Shown here: one piece after another, positions 15,034-20,766 of the stretch | Layout: every line of letters begins with the position of its first letter | How positions within the stretch are numbered: the first letter of the stretch is position 1 | Notes under the pieces: model-generated | Seen by the model: the letters and a program-made list of their open reading frames with translations, nothing else | Databases searched by the model: none | What the model was told of the DNA's origin: nothing | Assembly (NCBI GenBank): GCA_947259235.1 | Contig: CAMYLL010000007.1 | Span: forward strand, 1 to 20,766 | Direction of reading: 5' to 3' | Source: an uncultured Pseudodesulfovibrio sp. | Lineage (GTDB): Bacteria > Desulfobacterota > Desulfovibrionia > Desulfovibrionales > Desulfovibrionaceae | Length of the DNA stretch: 20,766 nt | Made by a program: the position numbers and the translations under genes

Positions 15034-16293
15034 TTATTGTTCGGGTGCTTCGTCGGGTTCCGGTGAGAAGAACGAGTCTGCCCAGGTAAAGGCGTGCTGG
15101 TAGCTGACCGCCACTGTTCCGGGGAGCAGGTCAAGCTCCTTTGCCCTGGCTCCCACCTCGTCCCAGTCGGAGCTTTCGATGGCCTGCGCCAGGTTGAGCC
15201 ATGACGAGTAGCGGTTGGCCTGGCCGCACAGGGCGTCCTTGATGGCGTCGTCCACGGGAAGGTGGCTGACGATGGTCCGCATGTTCATGTCCAGCAGGGC
15301 GTCGAGCAGGGAGAAGAGGCCGAGCATGAAGAGTTTGTCCGACTCCTCCTCGTAGCCGCCGCCGAGGGCCGCCGTCTCGAACAGCTTGGCCCGGTGGGCC
15401 GAGAGGTAGGAGAGCTCCTGGCTTTTCTGCGAGGGGGTCATGTCCGTGAGGATGATCAGGCGCAGCCAGTTGCGGATGGGTTTCCAGCCCGCCAGGACCA
15501 CGGCCTGCCTGATGGAGGTGATGGTGGTGGCGAAGCTGAAGTTGGCCGAGTTGAGGAAGTTGAGCAGCCGGTAGCTGATGGCCACGTCCGCCTCGATGGC
15601 CGGGGCCAGGGAGTCGAAGTCCGGCTCGTCTTTTTCGATGATCTCGAACAGCTTGAGCCGGGTGATCTCCGACGAGGTGATCTTGCGGCCGGATTCGGTC
15701 AGGGGGCGCTTGAAGAAGAAGCCGTGGAACAGGGTGAACCCCGCTTCCTTGGCCCGGCTCAGGTCCTCGGCCGTTTCCACGCGCTTGGCGATCATCCGGG
15801 GGGCGCCGAGCTTCTTGCCCTTGGCCATGGTGTAGGCCAGGTCCGTCTCGTCCCTGTCGGCCATGTCGACCAGGAGCACGTCGGCCAGCTCGGACAGGCG
15901 TTCGCTGCCGGGCTTGCCTTCGAAATTGTTGATGGCCACCTCGTAGCCTTCGCTCTTGAGGTCCTTGAGGGCGTCGATCAGGGCGTCGGACGCATCGGCC
16001 TGCTCTTCGAGGATGATGACCGTATTGCTCCAGGGCACGGCCAGGGGCGTTCCCGCCACCACGTCCTCCGGGGTGAAGTGGATCAGCAGCCGGGAGCGGC
16101 CGCCGCCCAGCCCGCCGCACAGGGGAAGGTTGGCCACAAGGTTCATGGTCGCCTCGGAGTTGTCCGAGATGACCGCCCGGTCGGCGTTTTCGCTGTTTCG
16201 GAACAGCATCATGTAGCCCCACGTCTCGTTGTGGGCGGTGAAGATCGGCTGTCGGGCGATGAAGATCGTTTCGTAGGTGGTGTTCTCGTCCAT
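15034..16293 (-). CDS. EAL-like/HDOD signalling protein (YuxH family)
   Basis: 419 residues from the ATG at 16291-16293, preceded by AGAGAGGA; the frame extends 22 codons upstream but without a ribosome-binding site. Residues about 10-205 are a degenerate EAL domain. IARQPIF is kept, but the catalytic Glu motif reads YMMLFR, and the metal-binding motifs are altered (NNFEGK, VLLVDMADRD). Cyclic-di-GMP hydrolysis is therefore unlikely. Residues about 205-400 are an HDOD domain (ADVAISYRLLNFLNSANFSF, TSIRQAVVLAGWKPIRNWL), a non-hydrolytic HD-like output. The family is known for regulating motility, surface behaviour or stress responses by protein contact. It is a single-gene unit with its own terminator, divergent from the aldolase gene. 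The exact role is not evident. Confidence 0.88.
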   Translation of the reverse strand: MDENTTYETIFIARQPIFTAHNETWGYMMLFRNSENADRAVISDNSEATMNLVANLPLCGGLGGGRSRLLIHFTPEDVVAGTPLAVPWSNTVIILEEQADASDALIDALKDLKSEGYEVAINNFEGKPGSERLSELADVLLVDMADRDETDLAYTMAKGKKLGAPRMIAKRVETAEDLSRAKEAGFTLFHGFFFKRPLTESGRKITSSEITRLKLFEIIEKDEPDFDSLAPAIEADVAISYRLLNFLNSANFSFATTITSIRQAVVLAGWKPIRNWLRLIILTDMTPSQKSQELSYLSAHRAKLFETAALGGGYEEESDKLFMLGLFSLLDALLDMNMRTIVSHLPVDDAIKDALCGQANRYSSWLNLAQAIESSDWDEVGARAKELDLLPGTVAVSYQHAFTWADSFFSPEPDEAPEQ

Positions 16294-16320
16294 GTGTCCT
16301 CTCTTTCTGTGGGCCCTCAA

Positions 16321-16349
16321 ATAGTGATCATTATTCTCGCTGGAGTCAA
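16321..16349 (-). promoter_or_regulatory. Weak candidate promoter for the EAL/HDOD gene
   Basis: On the minus strand TTGACT (16349-16344, 5 of 6) is followed after 17 bases by CACTAT (16326-16321, only 3 of 6). The -35 is good but the -10 is poor, so this is tentative. It is placed 28 bases before the chosen ATG. Confidence 0.3.
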
Positions 16350-16381
16350 CAAAGAGCAATAAGATTGATCAAATAGCTTTT

Positions 16382-16471
16382 CTCTGCCCCGCAGAGCGGG
16401 CTGTTAGCCCTTCCATCTTTCAGGCGAGTGTATTATGGCAACTTCATTACTGGAGAACTCCGCCAAGCGGA
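16382..16471 (+). promoter_or_regulatory. Aldolase upstream region with three small stem-loops
   Basis: Three hairpins precede the aldolase: CTCTGC-CCC-GCAGAG (16382-16396), GGGC-TGTTA-GCCC (16398-16410) and TCCGC-CAA-GCGGA (16459-16471). A -10-like TATTAT at 16431-16436 lies between the second and third. If transcription starts upstream they could form leader structure; if it starts at TATTAT only the last is transcribed. No known riboswitch consensus is recognised. Confidence 0.3.
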
Positions 16472-16499
16472 AGGAAAATCACCATAGAAGAGGTGCAGG

Positions 16500-17303
16500 A
16501 TGCATATCGGTAAAGCCATTCGTCTGGAGAGGATTTTCAACCGCAACACCCGGCGGACCATTATCGTGCCCATGGACCACGGCGTGACGGTGGGGCCCAT
16601 AGCCGGGATCGAGAAGATGCGCGACACCGTCACCAGCCTGGTGGCGGGCGGAGCCAATGCGGGGCTGGTCCACAAGGGCCAGGTCAAGCTCGGCCACCGG
16701 ATGCAGGGGCGCGACTTCGGCCTCATCGTCCACCTTTCGGCGGGGACGGTTCTTTCTCCCTATCCCAACGTCAAGCGGCTGGTGACCACCGTGGAGGAGG
16801 CTATCCGCCTCGGGGGCGACGCCGTCAGCGTCCATGTCAACCTGGGCGACGAGACCGAGGGCCAGATGCTGGCGGACCTCGGGACCGTGGCCGCCTCGGC
16901 CGCCGAGTGGGGCATGCCCGTGCTGGCCATGGTCTACGCCCGCGGCCCCAAGGTGAGCGACGAGTACGACCCGACCATGGTCGCCCATTGCGCCCGGGTC
17001 GGCGCGGAGCTGGGGGCCGACGTGGTCAAGGTCAACTACACCGGCGACGCCGAGAGCTTTGCCCATGTGGTGGATTGCGCCTGCGTGCCCGTTGTCATCG
17101 CCGGAGGTCCCAAGCTGGACTCCACCCGCGACTTTCTCTCCATGGTCCGCGTCTCCATCGATGCGGGCGGAGCCGGACTGTCCGTCGGCCGCAATGTGTT
17201 CCAGCACCGCGATCCCACACGGTTGGTCCAGGTGCTCAACAGGGTGGTTCATGAGGGGATGACGGTTGACGAGGCCGTGGAAGGCTACGAGGACGTGTTG
17301 TAA
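16500..17303 (+). CDS. 2-amino-3,7-dideoxy-D-threo-hept-6-ulosonate (ADH) synthase-type class I aldolase
   Basis: 267 residues, the usual length for archaeal-type ADH synthase/FbaB-like class I aldolases. The TIM-barrel motifs include [11 protein letters not shown] (D26, H27), VYARGP (Y146) and [10 protein letters not shown] with the Schiff-base lysine K177. The D-Y-K spacing (120 then 31 residues) agrees, as I recall, with the Methanocaldococcus enzyme MJ0400. ADH synthase condenses L-aspartate semialdehyde with a deoxy-ketohexose phosphate to start dehydroquinate formation without DAHP. Desulfovibrio species are known to carry this archaeal-type route. The usual partner, an AroB'-type dehydroquinate synthase, is not adjacent here. 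AGAGGTG lies 4 bases before the ATG. An ordinary fructose-bisphosphate aldolase activity is the main alternative. Confidence 0.82.
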   Translation: MHIGKAIRLERIFNRNTRRTIIVPMDHGVTVGPIAGIEKMRDTVTSLVAGGANAGLVHKGQVKLGHRMQGRDFGLIVHLSAGTVLSPYPNVKRLVTTVEEAIRLGGDAVSVHVNLGDETEGQMLADLGTVAASAAEWGMPVLAMVYARGPKVSDEYDPTMVAHCARVGAELGADVVKVNYTGDAESFAHVVDCACVPVVIAGGPKLDSTRDFLSMVRVSIDAGGAGLSVGRNVFQHRDPTRLVQVLNRVVHEGMTVDEAVEGYEDVL

Positions 17304-17590
17304 TCCCCCTTTGATTCACGAGTCTTTCGCCCAGGCTCGTCCGGCGCGCCTTCTGGCCCGGATGCCTGGGCGTCGGCGTTTCCTGCCCCGGGTGTTCCCG
17401 GCGGCCCCTCCTCCTCCCGGGCCACAGCCTCCGAGACCGCGAATCCCGCCCGCTCCAGGTCCGTGCTCGAAGGCAGGCCCCCGCCTCGTGTCGGCACGAT
17501 CAGTATCGCTACGCGCATCTCCCACCCCGTCGAAGCCGTTTGGCCGTATTGTCCGGCCAGCTTGCCGCAAAGCACGATATAGTAAGCCAT
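17285..17590 (-). CDS. Possible small hypothetical protein, antisense to the aldolase 3' end
   Basis: A 101-codon frame from an ATG at 17588-17590 overlaps the last 19 bases of the aldolase gene on the opposite strand. The first half reads as plausible protein ([28 protein letters not shown]) with GC-rich codons. The second half is low in complexity and rich in Gly, Pro and Glu. There is no ribosome-binding site, although TATAAA lies 4 bases before the ATG, which would suit a leaderless transcript. I recognise no family, and it may be a chance frame. Confidence 0.3.
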   Translation of the reverse strand: MAYYIVLCGKLAGQYGQTASTGWEMRVAILIVPTRGGGLPSSTDLERAGFAVSEAVAREEEGPPGTPGAGNADAQASGPEGAPDEPGRKTRESKGDYNTSS

Positions 17591-17872
17591 GTTTTTATAG
17601 AAAGCATGATCAAGGCTTAATGACGTAAGGTGTAAAAGTCCAGTAAAAACTCACTAATTTTGTACGTAACTGCCTATTTTACTTTGAAAAAAAGGTAAAA
17701 TAACATTATAAGTTTTGCCTGTCGCATTCGGCTGGAGAGACAGAGACGTCTCAACGCTGTTTGATGTGTCGTTGCCATCGCCGTGTTGCGGTGTTTGGCA
17801 GTGTTGTTTGATCGCAATACAGTTGTCACTGCATGGTGATTCCTTGTCCTGCGATTGCAACGGAGAAAAACA
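17591..17872. other. AT-rich intergenic island with an inverted repeat
   Basis: Bases from about 17590 to 17715 are strikingly AT-rich compared with the rest of the window. They contain the perfect 8-bp inverted repeat TATTTTAC/GTAAAATA (17675-17682 with 17695-17702) around a 12-base, A-rich centre. No gene with a ribosome-binding site is seen on either strand from 17591 to the terminator at 17873. The remainder (17716-17872) shows no structure that I can assign. Confidence 0.5.
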
Positions 17873-17915
17873 ACAAGGGCCGGTTCCGACGGTGTGTGTC
17901 GGAGCCGGCCCTTGT
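17866..17915 (-). terminator. Strong intrinsic terminator of the repressor operon
   Basis: An 18-bp stem (17898-17915 with 17873-17890, one G-U pair) with a 7-base loop is followed on the minus strand by TGTTTTT (17872-17866). It lies 35 bases after the stop of the last gene in the repressor/HEAT operon. Confidence 0.88.
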
Positions 17916-17950
17916 GCGTTATGCCGTTCGGTTGTTCCGCCGGGCGGTGA

Positions 17951-18355
17951 TCACGCTTTCTTCGTAGCCTTGAAGACAAAGATTGGCAGCGTGCCCCTGG
18001 TGTCCCAACCGGCATCCGTCTTGACGGCCACCGAGACCGAATGGCGGCCTTCGGTGGTCACCTTGAGGCCGGGGAGCTGGAAGTTCATCTTGTGGAGCAT
18101 GGTCGAGCCGGGGGTGACCTCCTGCACGCCGAGGATGGTGCTTTCGCCCTCGGGCGGGGTCAGGGTCAGGGAGACGGTGAAGGGCTTGCCGTCGTGGCCA
18201 TCCAGGTCCCACAGGCTGGCGAAGAACACGGGCGGCAGCGTGGCCGGGAGCGCCGGGACCACGGCGTGCTCCACGGTGCGGATGAAGGACGTGCTGCTGG
18301 AATCGCGGTCGATGATCATGTCCGCGCACATGAGGGCATAGATGAGTTTGGGCAT
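17951..18355 (-). CDS. Small conserved protein resembling DUF6941
   Basis: 134 residues, soluble, starting MPKLIYALMCADMIIDRDS. It has alternating strands and a central LPPVFFASLWDLDG segment, followed by a pattern of strands (PFTVSLTLTPPEGES, GRHSVSVAVKTDAG) that suggests a compact beta-sandwich. The start and the strand pattern resemble the family DUF6941, whose function is not known to me; this is recognition from memory. The ATG at 18353-18355 has a very strong AGGGAGG. It follows the HEAT-repeat gene by 18 bases and ends at the operon terminator, so it is the third gene of the repressor operon. I cannot assign a function. Confidence 0.7.
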   Translation of the reverse strand: MPKLIYALMCADMIIDRDSSSTSFIRTVEHAVVPALPATLPPVFFASLWDLDGHDGKPFTVSLTLTPPEGESTILGVQEVTPGSTMLHKMNFQLPGLKVTTEGRHSVSVAVKTDAGWDTRGTLPIFVFKATKKA

Positions 18356-18373
18356 GGAGCCTCCCTTGGTTAG

Positions 18374-19354
18374 CTATTGTTTGTGCCTGGCCCCGGAAAG
18401 GGACTGGCGCAGGTCTTCGGGTAACGCGAGGACGGAGTCGCGGTCAATGTCTGACAGAAGCAGGGCCGCGGCGGTGCGCTGGCTGGGGCTGCCGCCCGTG
18501 ACCGCCTGACGCAGGGCCGGGAGCGCGTCGGGGCCGATGGCGGCCAGGGCGTGAAAGGCGATCTGGGCCAGGGGAGTGCCGGGCCGGGCCAGGAGCCGGA
18601 CCAGGATGGGGGCGGCCCGGGCGCCGGTCCGCTTGAGGGGAAAGCCGCCGGACGGTCCGTCCAGGAGCAGCATGTGGTGCCAGACCAGACCGGGGTTGGG
18701 GCCGATGAGGTCTATGGCCTCAGCCACCACGTGGGTCACGCGGGGGTCCGTTGAATCCAGGGCGCGCACCAGGGCCGGGATGGCAGAGACGGCCTCGCCT
18801 CCCATGTGGCCCAGGAGCCAGGCGGCCTTGGCCCGGGCAAAGGGGTTGTCCGTGGCCAGTCCCCGGGCCAGGGCGTCCACGGCCGGGCTGCCCATGAGGG
18901 TCAGGGCGTAGGCTGCGGCGTTGCGCTGGCTGGGGTCCGGGGCGGCCAGCAGGGCCACCAGGGAGGGGGCCAGAACCGGTCCGGCCTGGGCGGCGGAGCG
19001 GGCGGCCATGCTGCGCACGGCCACGTCAGGATCGGCCATGGCGTTGAGCAGTGCGTCTTCGGCCAGGGCGGGTATGGGGAGCAGGCCCAGGCCCAGGGCC
19101 GCGCCGCGTCGGCGGTCTGGTGAGGGCGATGCCAGGGCGCGTTCGAGGTCCGGCAGTGCGGCCAGTCCCTGTTCTGTCAGGGCTGCGGCGGCCTGGCGGC
19201 GGATGGCCGGGTCCGGGCTGCCCAGCCTGTCGGCCAGTGCTTCGGCAGTCGCCGGAACGGTCGACGAAGAGGCATGGGCCACGAAGCCCGGGGGGCCGGT
19301 CAGTATCAGCAACGCGAGGCACAGGGAGAGAAATTCCATAGTAGTTGAAGTCAC
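18374..19354 (-). CDS. Exported HEAT-repeat protein
   Basis: 326 residues from a GTG at 19352-19354 chosen because AGGAGG lies 5 bases upstream; an in-frame GTG 6 bases earlier would overlap that site. The N terminus has a hydrophobic signal (FLSLCLALLILTGPPGFVAHA) with probable cleavage after residue 28 and no lipobox Cys. The rest is a run of roughly seven HEAT-like repeats (PDPAIRRQAAAALTEQG, PDVAVRSMAARSAAQAG, PSQRNAAAYALTLMGS, PFARAKAAWLLGHMGG, DPRVTHVVAEAIDLIG and others). These form a curved alpha-solenoid for protein contacts, probably in the periplasm. It lies 23 bases after the repressor gene in the same operon. An exported HEAT protein under a phage-type repressor is unusual, and its partner is unknown. 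Confidence 0.8.
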   Translation of the reverse strand: MTSTTMEFLSLCLALLILTGPPGFVAHASSSTVPATAEALADRLGSPDPAIRRQAAAALTEQGLAALPDLERALASPSPDRRRGAALGLGLLPIPALAEDALLNAMADPDVAVRSMAARSAAQAGPVLAPSLVALLAAPDPSQRNAAAYALTLMGSPAVDALARGLATDNPFARAKAAWLLGHMGGEAVSAIPALVRALDSTDPRVTHVVAEAIDLIGPNPGLVWHHMLLLDGPSGGFPLKRTGARAAPILVRLLARPGTPLAQIAFHALAAIGPDALPALRQAVTGGSPSQRTAAALLLSDIDRDSVLALPEDLRQSLSGARHKQ

Positions 19355-19377
19355 GGTCACCTCCTGTGGTCAACCGG

Positions 19378-20124
19378 CTATTTTCTGGTCATGTCGCTCC
19401 ACGCCCAGACCACGCTGCCGCCGATGGCCCGGGTGATGTCGCCGTCAAAGTCGCGGTCGAGCCGGTAGGTAACGGGGGGAAAGTCGCGGCTGTTGTCGGA
19501 GTAGAATATCAGCTCTATGTCGCCGTCGAGCCGTTTGGTGTTGACGCGCTTGACCATGGTTCCGCCGTCCTGGCCCGGCTCGCTGACAAGCATTATCTTG
19601 CCTGCCGGGCTGGGGTCGCGGTCGTTGCGGTCCACCAGGACGATGTCGCCGGGGTGCAGGGTGGGGACCATGGACAGTTCGTTCTTGCCGATCTCCACGG
19701 CCACAAGGTTGGACTTGAGCCGGATGGCCTCCTGGTGGCGCCAGACAAGGACCCAGCCCTCGACCTTGTCCTCCGGGATCAGGCCCGGTCCGGCGGCCAC
19801 GGGAGAGCTGGCCAGGGGCACGGCGAGGTAATCCTCGGGCCGGGGGTCTGGGGCGCCGTCCACGGCCTGGGCCTTGCCCGGCATGCGGAAGCAGACCTCC
19901 TTGGCCGCGTCCGCCGGTTCGTCGCCAAAGGCCATGGTCACGCCGATCCGGTCCAGGATGTGGCCGAGGGAGTCCGCGTTCAAGCCCCGCTCCTGCTTGA
20001 GAAACCGGTTGAGCTGCGACGGGTCGATGCCCAGTTCGTCGGCCATGCGCTTGTTGTTGGGGTATCGCTTGCCGCGTCCTATCCGGCTGAGCAGCGCCTG
20101 TCGCACGTCGTCGGTGAATCCCAT
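19378..20124 (-). CDS. Phage-type repressor with N-terminal HTH and C-terminal S24 (LexA-like) peptidase domain
   Basis: 248 residues. Residues about 5-65 form a lambda-repressor-like helix-turn-helix (KRMADELGIDPSQLNRFLKQE). Residues about 100-245 are an S24 domain with the serine in ELSMVPTLHPGDIVLVDR (S151) and the lysine in TMVKRVN (K192). An Ala-Gly pair at 111-112 (VAAGPG), about 40 residues before the serine, is a plausible self-cleavage site. Spacing is similar to LexA, so RecA-stimulated cleavage after DNA damage is likely. AGGGG precedes the ATG at 20122-20124. It is the first gene of the operon and lies divergent from the DUF5675-like gene, the usual layout of a phage immunity region. 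Codon use matches the host, so it may be an old or domesticated element. Confidence 0.88.
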   Translation of the reverse strand: MGFTDDVRQALLSRIGRGKRYPNNKRMADELGIDPSQLNRFLKQERGLNADSLGHILDRIGVTMAFGDEPADAAKEVCFRMPGKAQAVDGAPDPRPEDYLAVPLASSPVAAGPGLIPEDKVEGWVLVWRHQEAIRLKSNLVAVEIGKNELSMVPTLHPGDIVLVDRNDRDPSPAGKIMLVSEPGQDGGTMVKRVNTKRLDGDIELIFYSDNSRDFPPVTYRLDRDFDGDITRAIGGSVVWAWSDMTRK

Positions 20125-20159
20125 GATCAGCCCCTTTGAATATTGCGAAGTTCCGCATG

Positions 20160-20187
20160 CATATACACAAATTTTGATAAATGTCTA
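20160..20187 (-). promoter_or_regulatory. Candidate promoter of the repressor operon
   Basis: On the minus strand TAGACA (20187-20182, 5 of 6 to TTGACA) is followed after 16 bases by TATATG (20165-20160, 4 of 6). It points towards the repressor gene and leaves a leader of about 30 bases. Confidence 0.45.
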
Positions 20188-20207
20188 AAGCCGGATGGCA
20201 AAATTTG

Positions 20208-20236
20208 TTGACTAGCTATTTGTCAGATGACAATAT
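20208..20236 (+). promoter_or_regulatory. Candidate promoter of the DUF5675-like gene
   Basis: TTGACT (20208-20213, 5 of 6) is followed after 17 bases by CAATAT (20231-20236, 3 of 6). The spacing is ideal and the -10 is weak. A palindrome lies inside the spacer and touches the -10, which fits a repressed promoter. Confidence 0.4.
20220..20233. promoter_or_regulatory. Candidate repressor operator (TTGTCA-GA-TGACAA)
   Basis: A perfect 6-bp inverted repeat with a 2-base centre, TTGTCAGATGACAA, sits between the -35 and -10 of the rightward promoter. The adjacent S24/HTH repressor is the obvious ligand. No second exact copy was seen in the intergenic region; a related TGTCTA lies at the leftward -35. 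Confidence 0.5.
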
Positions 20237-20281
20237 CAGGCGCGTTCATGCCACGGGTGAAGCCGAACATTGGAGAGATAA

Positions 20282-20713
20282 ATGACTGAGAATATGTATC
20301 TTGTACGACTGGAGAAGGGCGATCACGGAACCTTCGGCGTGCTGCGGTCTGGTGGGGATGTTTTCTGCCTGACCCTGGAGCCGCCGGACAGGGAAAACAT
20401 TCCGCAGATCTCCTGCATTCCGCCCGGGCGCTATGTGTGCCGCCGGGTGGTGTCCCCACGATTCGGGCGGACCTTTGAGATAACCGATGTGCCGGGCCGC
20501 AGCCATATCCTGTTCCATCGGGGGAACGTGGCCGCCGACACCAGCGGCTGCGTGCTGCTCGGGTCACGCTTCGGCGTGCTGGGGCGGGCGCGCGGGGTGC
20601 TCGATTCTGGCACGGCCTTTGATTCCTTTATGGAGCGGTGCGCCGGGCGCGACGAGTTCGCCCTGGTCATCGACGAGGCGTGCGGGGAGGGGCCATGGAT
20701 TCAATCTGTCTGA
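20282..20713 (+). CDS. DUF5675-like phage-associated protein
   Basis: 143 residues. The pattern TLEPPDRENIPQISCIPPG..Y, SPRFGRTFEITDVPGRS, ILFHRGN and DTSGCVLLG matches, from memory, the DUF5675 family, common in prophages. H79 and the SGC at 88-90 resemble the HG...S.GC arrangement of L,D-transpeptidase (YkuD) active sites. A role in peptidoglycan binding or cleavage is therefore possible but is an inference. There is no signal peptide or membrane helix. GGAGAG precedes the ATG. It is divergent from the repressor, and its last 19 bases overlap the next gene's start. It is probably the first gene of a rightward phage-derived operon. Confidence 0.75.
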   Translation: MTENMYLVRLEKGDHGTFGVLRSGGDVFCLTLEPPDRENIPQISCIPPGRYVCRRVVSPRFGRTFEITDVPGRSHILFHRGNVAADTSGCVLLGSRFGVLGRARGVLDSGTAFDSFMERCAGRDEFALVIDEACGEGPWIQSV

Positions 20714-20766
20714 AGGGGGCCAAGGAAATATGCCAGGCCGTGGGCGAGAACCCCAAGAACATGCAC
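20695..20766 (+). CDS. N-terminal fragment of a small probable HTH DNA-binding protein
   Basis: An ATG at 20695 preceded by GGGGAGGGG opens a frame that runs off the right edge after 24 residues, including LKGAKEICQAVGENPKNM. This wording resembles the first helices of small helix-turn-helix proteins found near the start of Desulfovibrio prophage-type operons. It overlaps the DUF5675-like gene by 19 bases, which implies co-expression. The identification rests on very little sequence. Confidence 0.5.
   Translation, partial: MDSICLKGAKEICQAVGENPKNMH

Noticed and set aside
16366..16373. TTGATCAA palindrome considered as an FNR/CRP-type half-site pair.
   Set aside because: FNR sites need TTGAT and ATCAA separated by four bases; here the halves are fused, so there is no basis for the call.
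16435..16570. Short upstream frame from an ATG at 16435 overlapping the aldolase start.
   Set aside because: It has no ribosome-binding site, overlaps the aldolase out of frame, and its composition offers no support.
17654..17860. A 68-codon minus-strand frame in the AT-rich intergenic region.
   Set aside because: No ribosome-binding site, unlike host codon use, and it spans the inverted repeat; likely chance.

Overview
The window is GC-rich bacterial DNA, densely coded on both strands. Kinases with many PAS domains, an archaeal-type aromatic-pathway aldolase, a cysteine-bearing PAS domain and a palindromic intergenic element all suggest a sulfate-reducing member of the Desulfovibrionales (Desulfovibrio or Pseudodesulfovibrio type). 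This placement is inferred from gene content and style, not from a marker gene. I see no rRNA, tRNA, CRISPR array or insertion sequence.

Layout. 1-169: the tail of an unidentified plus-strand gene. 296-6606: a minus-strand block read tolQ, tolR, a TonB/TolA-like anchored protein fused to an alpha/beta-hydrolase-like domain, then a five-PAS histidine kinase and its NarL-type response regulator. 6876-10541: plus-strand genes for a hybrid histidine kinase (pseudo-receiver, PAS, GAF, kinase core, receiver, degenerate HPt) and a CBS-CBS-ACT (AcuB-like) protein. 10625-13466: minus-strand hybrid kinase and CheY-like regulator. 13685-14554: a radical SAM protein. 14555-15033: an intergenic region with stem-loops and a terminator. 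15034-16293: an EAL-like/HDOD signalling protein (minus). 16500-17303: ADH synthase-type aldolase (plus). 17304-17950: a mostly non-coding stretch with an AT-rich island. 17951-20124: a minus-strand operon of S24 phage-type repressor, exported HEAT-repeat protein and a small conserved protein. 20282-20766: divergent plus-strand DUF5675-like gene and the start of a small probable HTH gene, which looks like the edge of a prophage or phage-derived cluster.

How the genes work together. The left two thirds is mainly signal transduction: three histidine kinases, two stand-alone response regulators, a CBS/ACT protein and an HDOD protein, beside a proton-motive-force-coupled TolQR-type complex whose third partner is unusual. 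The aldolase probably starts aromatic amino-acid synthesis by the 2-amino-3,7-dideoxy-heptulosonate route. At the right edge, a LexA-like repressor probably controls the divergent promoters in 20125-20281, where a palindrome lies between a candidate -35 and -10.

The least conventional features are the TonB-like/pseudo-hydrolase fusion in the tolQR operon, the hybrid kinase with a pseudo-receiver and an altered HPt, and the repressor-HEAT-small protein operon facing phage-like genes.
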